Source of the DNA: an uncultured Methylococcaceae bacterium
GTDB lineage: Bacteria > Pseudomonadota > Gammaproteobacteria > Methylococcales > Methylomonadaceae
Length of the DNA: 6,326 nt
Direction of reading: 5' to 3'
Assembly: GCA_903939355.1 (NCBI GenBank)
Contig: CAJAHC010000447.1
Coordinates: forward strand, 1-6,326
Shown: one piece after another, positions 1-6,300 of the stretch
Numbering within the stretch: the first letter of the stretch is position 1
How the letters are laid out: each line of letters begins with the position of its first letter
Notes under the pieces: generated by a model
What the model was told of the DNA's origin: nothing
The model's database searches: none
What the model saw: only the letters and a program-made list of their open reading frames with translations
Program-made: the position numbers and the translations under genes

Positions 1-338
1 TGACTGAGGCCTGGATTTTTGAATGCCTGTGCAACGCTTGAGCGCCCATGATGATTCAAAACTTCAGCCAATTTTAGATCCAGATAAATGCATATTAGGA
101 CAGCAGGTTTTTCTAATAGGGATTTTCCGTTTAAAAAGCGATGAGTCAGTTCAATTGTCATGGTGTACCGAGAAACTGCGATGACAGTAAGGTGAAGCGA
201 GGTGGTATGGCGAGCAATTCCAATAGATATGTCTTTTAGGATAAATAAATCCGGAATTAGTTTTAGTAATTTTTGATAATTTGATTCACATAATTTTTCT
301 AGGCAATAGGATGTGTTTACTGGATTAACAAAACTCAT
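1..338 (-). CDS. DUF1249 (YqiB-like) protein, partial, 3' end outside window
   Basis: This reading frame is open from the ATG at 336-338 to the window edge: 112 full codons with no stop. The protein begins MSFVNPVNTSYCLEKLCESN and continues into a segment with HTTSLHLTVIAVSRYTMTIEL and then ICIYLDLKLAEVLNHHG. That pattern matches, from memory, the E. coli YqiB layout: an N-terminal 'L..N...L..L.P' stretch, a central 'L.I.ESTRYT..V.I' strand pair, then a 'V.LY.DA..AEV' strand. The family is about 140 residues, so roughly 30 C-terminal residues are missing here. Its biochemical role is unknown; in E. coli it lies between nudF and cpdA. It starts 8 bases after the queD stop, so the two are almost certainly co-transcribed. 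No clear ribosome binding site precedes the ATG, which suggests translational coupling. Family assignment is good; function is not assignable. Confidence 0.8.
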   Translation of the reverse strand, partial: MSFVNPVNTSYCLEKLCESNYQKLLKLIPDLFILKDISIGIARHTTSLHLTVIAVSRYTMTIELTHRFLNGKSLLEKPAVLICIYLDLKLAEVLNHHGRSSVAQAFKNPGLS

Positions 339-346
339 GAGTGCTA

Positions 347-751
347 TCAGCGTTCTTGATAACAAGCATGTGCACTTGCAGTTTCCCATAAAATAACTTG
401 TGCGACATTGAAGCCAGCCTTTTTAACATATTGATAGATCATTTTACTTAATACTTCAGCAGTCGGATGTTCATCAAGAGCAAGGAACCGTTCATTATTT
501 GCAATTAACATTGGAATAATCGGATCATCTTTATGGAGCAAAAAATTATGATCAAGACAGTCATTTATGTAAGTCTCCACGCAATCTCTAACATCTGAGA
601 AATCGCAGACCATATCTTGATTGTTTAATTCTTTCTGTTGTATTGAAATGGATGCTTTGACACTATGACCGTGTAAATTACGGCATTTACCCGCATGATT
701 CATTAATCGATGTCCATAACAAAAATAGACTTCTTTGGTAATTGTAAACAT
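347..751 (-). CDS. queD: 6-carboxy-5,6,7,8-tetrahydropterin synthase (QueD/PTPS family)
   Basis: QueD converts 7,8-dihydroneopterin triphosphate to 6-carboxytetrahydropterin in the cytoplasm, the second step towards preQ0 and queuosine in tRNA. The 134-residue product has the family's expected residues. Zinc ligands are H14 (in GHRL), H27 and H29. The motif CxxxHGH at 23-29, with catalytic C23, marks QueD rather than the mammalian-type synthase. D67-H68 follow, then PTAE at 96-99 and a pterin-binding glutamate E123 (LWETASA). It is about a dozen residues longer than E. coli QueD (about 120). The extra length falls mainly in the loop at roughly 74-93, between the catalytic DH and the PTAE motif. 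No queC, queE or queF is in the window. It is the first gene of a short unit with the DUF1249 gene and is divergent from accA. The ATG at 749-751 lacks an obvious Shine-Dalgarno sequence, but it places the N-terminus where the family begins. Confidence 0.9.
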   Translation of the reverse strand: MFTITKEVYFCYGHRLMNHAGKCRNLHGHSVKASISIQQKELNNQDMVCDFSDVRDCVETYINDCLDHNFLLHKDDPIIPMLIANNERFLALDEHPTAEVLSKMIYQYVKKAGFNVAQVILWETASAHACYQER

Positions 752-795
752 AAGTGCAGGAAACTGTAGGTTTTTTTAAAATAAATAAAAATTGG

Positions 796-827
796 ATTAA
801 CTCTTTTTTGATAGGCTTTGAGTTAAT
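796..827. repeat. Inverted repeat in the queD leader
   Basis: Perfect 8-base arms ATTAACTC (796-803) and GAGTTAAT (820-827) flank a 16-base spacer. It lies 45 bases upstream of the queD start, inside the divergent queD/accA spacer. It could be an operator or a weak leader hairpin. No preQ1 riboswitch signature was seen. In such AT-rich DNA a chance repeat is also possible. Confidence 0.3.
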
Positions 828-948
828 ATAAATAAAACATAATTTTGAATTAATATTACGTATTTATAGCTGAGCAATATATCCTTATACGAATTTTACT
901 ATAAAAATGCTCATGAAGCTGAAGGAGTTTAGTTACATATTGAAATTA

Positions 949-977
949 TTTAGAAAAGTTTACTGAATTTCTATAAA
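949..977 (+). promoter_or_regulatory. Candidate sigma-70 promoter for accA
   Basis: A -35-like TTTAGA (949-954; 4 of 6 consensus bases) is separated by 17 bases from a -10-like TATAAA (972-977; 5 of 6). Transcription would begin near 984, giving a leader of about 34 bases before the accA ATG. The rest of the 752-1017 spacer is very AT-rich, contains the inverted repeat at 796-827, and must also hold the queD promoter, which I cannot place with confidence. Confidence 0.45.
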
Positions 978-1017
978 ATCTACACTTTAATAACACCGTT
1001 TAAATCTCTTGGTATCC

Positions 1018-1986
1018 ATGGATCTAAAATTTCTCGATTTTGAACAACCGATCGCTGAATTAGAAGCGAAAATAAAAGAACTCCGAAATGTGGAGTTTGA
1101 TAACAATATAAATATTTCAGATGCTCTTAAACAATTGGAAGATAGGAGTCAGGCGCTTACTGAATTGATTTTCAATAATCTTACTGATTGGCAGATTTCT
1201 CAATTATCCAGACATCCAGGTAGGCCTTATACCTTGGATTATGTTGAACAAATATTTACTGATTTTTGTGAGCTGCATGGCGATAGGGCTTATGCGGATG
1301 ATCCTGCTATTGTCTGTGGATTAGCGCGACTTGAAGGGCAGCCAGTGATGATTATTGGTCATCAGAAAGGTCGAGATACCAAAGAAAAAATTTATCGTAA
1401 TTTTGGAATGCCTCGGCCAGAAGGCTATCGTAAAGCTTTGCGTGTGATGAAAATGGCAGAGCGGTTTAAAATTCCTATAATTTGTTTGATTGATACCCCA
1501 GGTGCATATCCTGGGATTGGCGCAGAAGAGCGCGGACAAAGTGAAGCTATCGCAAGAAACCTCTTTGAAATGGCTAAACTTAAAACCCCTATTATTTGTA
1601 CGATTATCGGTGAAGGTGGTTCAGGTGGTGCCTTGGCTATTGGTGTGGGCGATCGGTTAATCATGCTTGAATATAGCACTTACTCAGTTATTTCTCCTGA
1701 AGGCTGTGCTTCTATTCTCTGGAAAAGCGCTGATAAGTCTCAACTAGCCGCTGAGGCTATGGGGATTACTTCTGATCGTATTCGTGAACAAGGCTTTCTT
1801 GATGAAGTTGTCAGAGAGCCTTTGGGTGGTGGTCACCGAAATTTTAAAATAATTAGTTTAAATCTGAAAGAAGCATTACTGCGACATTTAGCTGAGTTAC
1901 AACATCAAGATATTGATAAAGTTTTACAAAACCGTTATGAAAGAATCATGAGCTTTGGTGTTTTTTCTGAAGAAATCGTCAAATAA
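1018..1986 (+). CDS. accA: Acetyl-CoA carboxylase carboxyltransferase subunit alpha
   Basis: AccA pairs with AccD to form the carboxyltransferase that moves CO2 from biotin-carboxyl carrier protein to acetyl-CoA, giving malonyl-CoA, the committed step of cytoplasmic fatty-acid synthesis. The 322-residue product is close to E. coli AccA (319) over its whole length. It opens with the diagnostic [15 protein letters not shown]. Numbering from the ATG at 1018, it then carries HQKGRDTKE (115-123), [20 protein letters not shown] (159-166) and the glycine-rich [10 protein letters not shown] (198-207) that forms an oxyanion hole. [10 protein letters not shown] follows. I prefer this ATG over an in-frame TTG three codons earlier (1009) because it matches the E. 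coli N-terminus. Neither start has a good Shine-Dalgarno sequence. The gene stands alone: dnaE is not upstream and tilS does not follow, unlike the common gammaproteobacterial arrangement. It converges on the DUF411 gene. Confidence 0.96.
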   Translation: MDLKFLDFEQPIAELEAKIKELRNVEFDNNINISDALKQLEDRSQALTELIFNNLTDWQISQLSRHPGRPYTLDYVEQIFTDFCELHGDRAYADDPAIVCGLARLEGQPVMIIGHQKGRDTKEKIYRNFGMPRPEGYRKALRVMKMAERFKIPIICLIDTPGAYPGIGAEERGQSEAIARNLFEMAKLKTPIICTIIGEGGSGGALAIGVGDRLIMLEYSTYSVISPEGCASILWKSADKSQLAAEAMGITSDRIREQGFLDEVVREPLGGGHRNFKIISLNLKEALLRHLAELQHQDIDKVLQNRYERIMSFGVFSEEIVK

Positions 1987-2102
1987 GGTTGGCGATTTGA
2001 AATCTGGTCGGAAGTGTTTTAATTGAAAGTGTCTGGATAAAGAATCAGGTCATTTTAAAAAACATCGAGTTTATTAACTTATTGAAAATAGGGCTCTTAT
2101 AT

Positions 2103-2139
2103 TTAATAATCACCCTGATTCTATCAAGGTGATTATTAA
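2103..2139. terminator. Long hairpin between convergent accA and DUF411 gene, probable bidirectional terminator
   Basis: A perfect 12-base inverted repeat, TTAATAATCACC (2103-2114) and GGTGATTATTAA (2128-2139), continues inward as TGAT/ATCA past one C-A mismatch (2115/2127). That gives 16 pairs of a 17-position stem around a 3-base loop (2120-2122). It sits 116 bases after the accA stop and 23 bases after the DUF411 gene's stop, where a shared terminator is expected. The caveat is that neither side has a long T-run; the plus side has only CTTTAA. Confidence 0.6.
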
Positions 2140-2162
2140 CTTTAACGAATGACTTAACGTGA

Positions 2163-2621
2163 TTATTGGTAACTATTAAATGCTTTATAGTCATTTTCTT
2201 TGTCGAAGCTCATAACCTTATAAGCATCTTTTTTGCCGCCCATTTCCATGCCAGGTGTTCCCATTGGCATCCCAGGAACTGATATACCAACTATTTTTGG
2301 CCTAGTTTTTAGTAAATTTATGATGTCATTTGCAGGGACGTGACCTTCAACGATATAGCCATCTACTATAGCTGTATGACAAGAGGACATTGCTGCTGAA
2401 ATACCATATTTTTGTTTTACAGCTTGGACATCTTCCGTCAGTATATCTTTGACATTGAAGTTGTTATTTTTTAGATGTTCCAGCCATTTGCCACAACATT
2501 CACAACTTGGACTTCTATAAACAACAATATCAATAGGTTTGTTAGTTTCAATACCTTCAGCCCTTGCAGCCATTGTGCAAGCGATGACGCCAATTGTAAG
2601 AATACGATAGAGTAGTTTCAT
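2163..2621 (-). CDS. Exported DUF411 (CopG-like) copper-binding protein
   Basis: This 152-residue protein belongs to the DUF411 family, whose CopG members bind copper in the bacterial periplasm through conserved cysteines. An N-terminal export signal covers about residues 1-21: basic residues at K2 and R6, then a hydrophobic core ILTIGVIAC. A signal peptidase I site after ARA (19-21) is plausible. VIAC (12-15) also resembles a lipobox, so it could instead be a lipoprotein. The mature part starts with IDIVVYRSPSCECCGKWLEHL, giving the CxCC cluster C40, C42, C43. MSSCHTAIVDGYIVEGHVP follows, with C81, H82 and H94. Near the C-terminus is a Met-rich VPGMPMGTPGMEMGG (116-129), likely extra copper ligands. 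I chose the ATG at 2619-2621: it has an AGAG ribosome-binding site 7 bases upstream, begins a clean signal peptide, and lies 19 bases after the hemE stop. A longer frame up to 2744 would only overlap hemE. Copper binding is inferred from the family. Confidence 0.88.
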   Translation of the reverse strand: MKLLYRILTIGVIACTMAARAEGIETNKPIDIVVYRSPSCECCGKWLEHLKNNNFNVKDILTEDVQAVKQKYGISAAMSSCHTAIVDGYIVEGHVPANDIINLLKTRPKIVGISVPGMPMGTPGMEMGGKKDAYKVMSFDKENDYKAFNSYQ

Positions 2622-2640
2622 AAGTGTGCTCTTTAAAATA

Positions 2641-3705
2641 TTATGTATGGTAGATCGGGCTAAATTTATGGACGGCATCAACCATGGCCTTGACATGATC
2701 GGGGTTAATGTCTGGTAATATACCATGTCCCAGATTGAAAACATGGCCAGAACCTGTTCCGTATTTATGCAAAATGCATTTAACTTTTTCTATGATAATT
2801 TCTGGTTGCGCGTAAAGTGCGACAGGATCCATATTTCCTTGTAAAGCGACCAGATTACCTACGCGTGCACGTGCTTTTTCAATATCTGTTTGCCAGTCAA
2901 GTCCCAATGCATCATAACCAGAATCAGTCATGGTTTCTAGCCAAAGTCCGCCACCCTTGGTGAATAAAATAGTTGGAATTTGCTGTCCATCTACATCAGT
3001 TTTTAATAAGGCCCTGACTTGTTTAGCATAATACAAAGAAAACTCAATATAATCTTCAGAAGTCAACATGCCTCCCCATGTATCAAATAACATGACGGCC
3101 TGAGCTCCTGCCTCAATTTGTGCGTTAAGGTATGCGGCAACTGACTGGGCTAGTTTATCAAGCATGACATGCACTAATTTAGGCTGCTCATACATCAAAC
3201 TTTTAATCTTTTGAAAGCTTTTGCTACTGCCACCCTCAACCATATACGTTGCAAGTGTCCATGGACTCCCTGAGAAACCAATTAGTGGAACACTGCCTTG
3301 CAAGGTTTTTCTGATCAAACGAACCGCATCAATAACGTATCTTAACTCGCTATCTGGGTCAGGAATAGGAAGTTTTTTAATGTCGGCTGCTGTTTTAATT
3401 GGATAGTGAAATTTAGGCCCTTCACCTTCTGTGAAATATAAGCCTAAACCCATGGCATCAGGAATAGTTAATATATCTGAAAACAGTATGGCAGCGTCAA
3501 AATCAAAGCGCCGCAGGGGTTGCATAGTTACTTCACAGGCTAGTTCAGGATTTGTGCATAGATTTAAAAAACTACCTGCCTGTTCTCTTATTTTTCTGTA
3601 TTCTGGTAAATACCGCCCAGCCTGACGCATCATCCAAACAGGTGTGCGATCAGTAGGCTGTTTCAAAAGAGCTTTTATGAAGATGTCGTTTTTTAATGCT
3701 GTCAT
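2641..3705 (-). CDS. hemE: Uroporphyrinogen decarboxylase
   Basis: HemE removes the four acetate carboxyls of uroporphyrinogen III to give coproporphyrinogen III in cytoplasmic haem synthesis; it needs no cofactor. The product is 354 residues, the same length as E. coli HemE, and is alignable throughout. Signature 1, [16 protein letters not shown] (22-37), supplies the substrate-binding arginines R27 and R31. The catalytic aspartate is D77 in ILFSDILT. Signature 2, [17 protein letters not shown] (143-159), includes Y154. FDTWGG (207-212), ALGLDW, LQGNMDP and FNLGHGI with H327 complete the active-site set. The frame is intact and no key residue is missing. The ATG at 3703-3705 matches the E. 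coli start (MTxLKND) but has no visible Shine-Dalgarno sequence. It lies 100 bases downstream of the ATPase gene's last codon and is followed after 19 bases by the DUF411 gene, probably on the same transcript. Confidence 0.97.
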   Translation of the reverse strand: MTALKNDIFIKALLKQPTDRTPVWMMRQAGRYLPEYRKIREQAGSFLNLCTNPELACEVTMQPLRRFDFDAAILFSDILTIPDAMGLGLYFTEGEGPKFHYPIKTAADIKKLPIPDPDSELRYVIDAVRLIRKTLQGSVPLIGFSGSPWTLATYMVEGGSSKSFQKIKSLMYEQPKLVHVMLDKLAQSVAAYLNAQIEAGAQAVMLFDTWGGMLTSEDYIEFSLYYAKQVRALLKTDVDGQQIPTILFTKGGGLWLETMTDSGYDALGLDWQTDIEKARARVGNLVALQGNMDPVALYAQPEIIIEKVKCILHKYGTGSGHVFNLGHGILPDINPDHVKAMVDAVHKFSPIYHT

Positions 3706-3723
3706 TATAATTGGTTATTGAGG

Positions 3724-3753
3724 GTTATAAGTATTAAGGTGTTGAGACTCTAA
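3724..3753 (-). promoter_or_regulatory. Weak candidate promoter for hemE
   Basis: On the minus strand, TTAGAG (3748-3753; 3 of 6 for -35) is followed after 18 bases by TATAAC (3724-3729; 5 of 6 for -10), ending 18 bases before the hemE ATG. The 100-base gap here is the longest inside the minus-strand gene run, so an internal promoter makes sense. The -35 is poor, and the gap may simply be transcribed through from aroK. Confidence 0.25.
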
Positions 3754-3805
3754 CATACTATTTTTTAATTAATATTAGTGTGTTTTTGTAGTTGCAGGTG
3801 ATGAA

Positions 3806-4579
3806 TCAGGCTCTGAATTGTACCGCACTCAACCACTGAGTTATAAGTGCCAACGCAATTAAACCAATAACAGCAGCAACAAGGGTCAATTGTGAGCTAT
3901 TATATTTTGGATTGTTATCATAATCAGCTAGTCTAGCGATAATTCGACCTGGAATACCTCCTGTTTCTAAGTAAATTTCTTTTACCAAAGCCTTGTTAAT
4001 ATCATTGAAACTTAGCTTCGACTGAGTTTTTAAAGATAAATACTGCAAAAATTCACAACATTGTGGCTTTGATAAAACAGGTATTTCAATTAAGTGACAA
4101 TCATCAATAAAGCCAATGGAGTGATTTTTTGATTCCACTTCTTCGTTAGTTAAAACAAATATAACCCTAAGAATCGGATTATTTATTGCGTACTCAATGA
4201 TCTTTTTAATAAGATTGGATTCTAAATATCCAGCATCATCAATAAGTAAAACTATTTTTTTTTGTAAATCAGTGTGCAAAGAAGATGTTGAGAGTTCCGG
4301 TCGTTTTGATTTTGTTTGATAAATGAGGTGATTAAACTGTTTTTGAATTAGATCGAAGTTCAACTCAGAATTACCTAATATCAAACAATATTGCCATGAA
4401 TCATTCTTGTAATCTTGAAGTGCATTGAGTAAAGTAGATTTGCCAATTCCATCAGGCCCACAAATAATGAGAGCTTGTTTTGAATGAGTAATCAGGTGAA
4501 TTAATAGCTCTAGTTTTCTGGTTCGATCTTGGGGTATAAAAGAGCTGATAGCTCTATTTTCCTGATAATTTAATAACAT
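3806..4579 (-). CDS. DamX-like AAA-type ATPase with C-terminal membrane helix, no SPOR domain
   Basis: This 257-residue protein sits directly after aroB, the place of damX in E. coli and of a DamX-like gene in Pseudomonas. DamX-type proteins have a cytoplasmic ATPase-like domain, one membrane helix and a periplasmic peptidoglycan-binding SPOR domain used at the division site. Seen here, numbered from the ATG at 4579: Walker A GPDGIGKST (41-49), Walker B IVLLIDDAG (109-117), a sensor-like strand VIFVLTN (139-145), a winged-helix-type TGGIPGRI (206-213) and a single hydrophobic helix at about 231-253. The protein stops four or five residues after the helix, so there is no periplasmic domain. 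A TTG at 4624 would add 15 residues and overlap the aroB 3' end by 23 bases; I prefer the ATG, 22 bases after the aroB stop, although neither has a clear Shine-Dalgarno sequence. Fold and topology are well supported. The cellular role, and whether the 3' end is native, are uncertain. Confidence 0.8.
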   Translation of the reverse strand: MLLNYQENRAISSFIPQDRTRKLELLIHLITHSKQALIICGPDGIGKSTLLNALQDYKNDSWQYCLILGNSELNFDLIQKQFNHLIYQTKSKRPELSTSSLHTDLQKKIVLLIDDAGYLESNLIKKIIEYAINNPILRVIFVLTNEEVESKNHSIGFIDDCHLIEIPVLSKPQCCEFLQYLSLKTQSKLSFNDINKALVKEIYLETGGIPGRIIARLADYDNNPKYNSSQLTLVAAVIGLIALALITQWLSAVQFRA

Positions 4580-4601
4580 TATTTTAAGATGTGAACAATG
4601 G

Positions 4602-5684
4602 TCAATTTTTGCCGTAGTTTTCAAGCGTCTGAACTATCAGCTCATTTTCTACTTCTATAGGCAATGTAGCCGATCCAAGTTTGTTTAGCAAAATAAGTCT
4701 GATCTTACCGTTTACGTTTTTTTTATCTACGGCCATCAACTCAAGAAATTGATTAGTATTAAGCTGTGTTGGCGGTATTGTAGGCAGGTTGCATTTTTTA
4801 AATAACGCAATTATTCGATTAACGTCAACATCTGTTAACCAGCCCAGTCTTCTTGAAAGATCAGCCGCTTGACAGGTACCTATTGCAACTGCTTCGCCAT
4901 GTAAATAGTTGCCGTAGCCAATGCCTGTTTCAATTGCGTGACCGAAAGTATGTCCTAAATTAAGGGTAGCTCTAACACCTGTCTCTGTTTCATCTTCAGA
5001 GACTATTTCAGCTTTATTTATACAGGACTGTTCAATGGCATATGCCAAAGCTTGTTTGTCTCGATCTAGTAATTTACTAACATTGTTTTCAAGCCACTCA
5101 AAAAAAACAATATCCCTAATTAAGCCATATTTTATGACTTCGGCTAAACCTGCTGATAACTGTCGATTGTCTAGGGTATTCAAAACATCTGCATCAGCGA
5201 TAACACATTGGGGCTGATAAAAAGCACCAATCATATTTTTGCCTAAAGGATGATTGACGCCTGTTTTACCACCAACAGAAGAGTCTACTTGTGCTAATAA
5301 AGTGGTAGGTATTTGTAAAAAAGCAATGCCTCTTTGATAACAAGCTGCAGCAAAACCACCCATATCACCAATAACTCCACCACCTAAAGCTATAAGAGTA
5401 GAGTCACGACCAAATTTATTAGTCAGCAATTTGTCAAATATTTGAGTCACATATTCTAAAGTTTTAAATTGTTCTCCATCCGGTAAAATTACTGTTTGTA
5501 CTTCATACTCAAGTAAATTATTTAAAATTTTATTCAGATACAAGGGTGCAATTATTACATTACTTACGATAATAACTTGTTTGGATTTGATGTGAGATTT
5601 GAAAATATCAGATTTATTTAATAAATCGGAGCCAATATAAATGGGGTAACTTCGTTTGCCTAACTCTACTTGTAATGTCTTCAT
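4602..5684 (-). CDS. aroB: 3-dehydroquinate synthase
   Basis: AroB turns 3-deoxy-D-arabino-heptulosonate 7-phosphate into 3-dehydroquinate, the second step of the shikimate pathway, using NAD+ and a divalent metal. The 360-residue product matches E. coli AroB (362) end to end. Landmarks are ILPDGEQFKTL (66-76), the NAD-binding GGGVIGDMGGFAA (101-113), PTTLLAQVDSSVGGKTGVNH (126-145) and NMIGAFYQP. The metal ligands are E182 (AEVIKYG), H245 (NLGHTFGH) and H262 (HGEAVA). The late DKKNVNGKIRLIL (320-332) is also typical. It starts 5 bases after the aroK stop, so the two are surely one transcript, and no Shine-Dalgarno sequence is visible, suggesting coupled translation. The ATG at 5682-5684 gives the expected N-terminus (LGKRSYPIYIG). 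The frame is intact. Confidence 0.97.
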   Translation of the reverse strand: MKTLQVELGKRSYPIYIGSDLLNKSDIFKSHIKSKQVIIVSNVIIAPLYLNKILNNLLEYEVQTVILPDGEQFKTLEYVTQIFDKLLTNKFGRDSTLIALGGGVIGDMGGFAAACYQRGIAFLQIPTTLLAQVDSSVGGKTGVNHPLGKNMIGAFYQPQCVIADADVLNTLDNRQLSAGLAEVIKYGLIRDIVFFEWLENNVSKLLDRDKQALAYAIEQSCINKAEIVSEDETETGVRATLNLGHTFGHAIETGIGYGNYLHGEAVAIGTCQAADLSRRLGWLTDVDVNRIIALFKKCNLPTIPPTQLNTNQFLELMAVDKKNVNGKIRLILLNKLGSATLPIEVENELIVQTLENYGKN

Positions 5685-5689
5685 TTGTA

Positions 5690-6220
5690 TTAGCGATTAG
5701 CCGATCTATATTCTTCCAAAATATGACTGACAACTGCTTTGCTCTGCATAATTCCTGTGTCAATAATAAAATCTGAGCATGAAAGATAAAGATGTTCTCG
5801 TTGTACGAACAAGCTTTCTATGCGTTCTTTGGGATCTTCTGTTTTTAATAATGGTCGTTGAGTGTCTCTTCTGGTTCGTTCTAAAATTCTTTCTACAGAA
5901 CATTGCAAATAAACTATAAAACCATTTTCTTTTAATAAGCGGCGGTTATCTTCTCGTAATATCGCGCCACCACCCGTAGCAAGGACAATTCCATCTAATT
6001 TTGTTAATTGTTGAATCATTTTCTGTTCGCGATCCCTGAAGCCTTCCTCACCCTCAAATTCAAAAATGGTTGGAATATCTACTCCGGTACTTTCTTCTAT
6101 AGCTTTGTCACTATCGTAAAACGGTACAGTTAGTGATTTTGCTAATTGACGGCCTATTGTGGTTTTTCCTGCACCCATTAGTCCAATTAAATATATATTT
6201 TCTGATCGTGTCATCAACAT
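5690..6220 (-). CDS. aroK: Shikimate kinase
   Basis: AroK phosphorylates shikimate at the 3-hydroxyl using ATP, the fifth shikimate-pathway step. At 176 residues it is near E. coli AroK I (173) and very similar along its length. It shows Walker A GLMGAGKTT (13-21), the shikimate/magnesium aspartates in YDSD (D36, D38), GEEGFRDRE (57-65) with substrate-binding R62, and the TGGG motif (82-85). The lid RRDTQRPLL (117-125) carries R122, and R141 binds substrate. The start is ambiguous between the ATG at 6218-6220 and a second at 6212-6214, which would shorten the protein by two residues; both lie before the first strand. Neither has a clear Shine-Dalgarno sequence. It is first in a run with aroB, the DamX-like ATPase, hemE and the DUF411 gene. 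pilQ is a common upstream neighbour, but it is not identifiable in the 106 bases left. Confidence 0.95.
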   Translation of the reverse strand: MLMTRSENIYLIGLMGAGKTTIGRQLAKSLTVPFYDSDKAIEESTGVDIPTIFEFEGEEGFRDREQKMIQQLTKLDGIVLATGGGAILREDNRRLLKENGFIVYLQCSVERILERTRRDTQRPLLKTEDPKERIESLFVQREHLYLSCSDFIIDTGIMQSKAVVSHILEEYRSANR

Positions 6221-6265
6221 ACCATGATGGTTTTAAAACGCCCATTAGGGGGTTCATTAAAATCT

Positions 6266-6287
6266 GATAGTTTTTTGTAAGACTATC
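6266..6287. repeat. Short inverted repeat in the aroK leader
   Basis: Arms GATAGT (6266-6271) and ACTATC (6282-6287) flank a 10-base spacer. The element lies just downstream of the candidate aroK -10 box, so it would be at the very start of the aroK transcript. It could be an operator or a small 5' hairpin. Six-base arms in AT-rich DNA are weak evidence. Confidence 0.25.
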
Positions 6288-6294
6288 GTTTTAG

Positions 6295-6300
6295 ATTATA
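6295..6300 (-). promoter_or_regulatory. Candidate -10 box of the aroK promoter
   Basis: The minus strand has a perfect TATAAT about 75 bases upstream of the aroK ATG. A TTGATT hexamer at the window edge (6321-6326) is 20 bases away, longer than the usual 16-18, and hexamers at normal spacing are poor. The -10 is good; the promoter as a whole is only moderately supported. Confidence 0.35.

Noticed and set aside
752..860. A preQ1 riboswitch in the queD leader.
   Set aside because: No compact GC stem with the A-rich tail or a ribosome-binding-site-sequestering pseudoknot could be recognised.
907..966. A 19-codon open frame starting at ATG 907 (also ATG 913) upstream of accA, possible leader peptide.
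   Set aside because: It overlaps the candidate accA -35 region, has no ribosome-binding site before its start (the AAGGAG at 922-927 is inside it) and no regulatory codon run.
1321..1679. Minus-strand open frames inside accA (72 and 84 codons).
   Set aside because: They lie wholly antisense to a confidently identified gene and their translations resemble no family.
2622..2744. A 41-residue N-terminal extension of the DUF411 frame, overlapping the hemE 3' end.
   Set aside because: The ATG at 2619-2621 has a ribosome-binding site and begins a signal peptide; the extension has neither and would bury the export signal.
3221..3625. Plus-strand open frames inside hemE (61 and 64 codons).
   Set aside because: Antisense shadows of hemE with no start signals or recognisable product.
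4580..4624. A TTG start giving a 272-residue DamX-like protein.
   Set aside because: It overlaps the aroB coding end by 23 bases, lacks a ribosome-binding site, and the added 15 residues read like a shadow of aroB; the ATG at 4579 is simpler.
5035..5217. Plus-strand open frame inside aroB (60 codons).
   Set aside because: Antisense shadow of a conserved gene.
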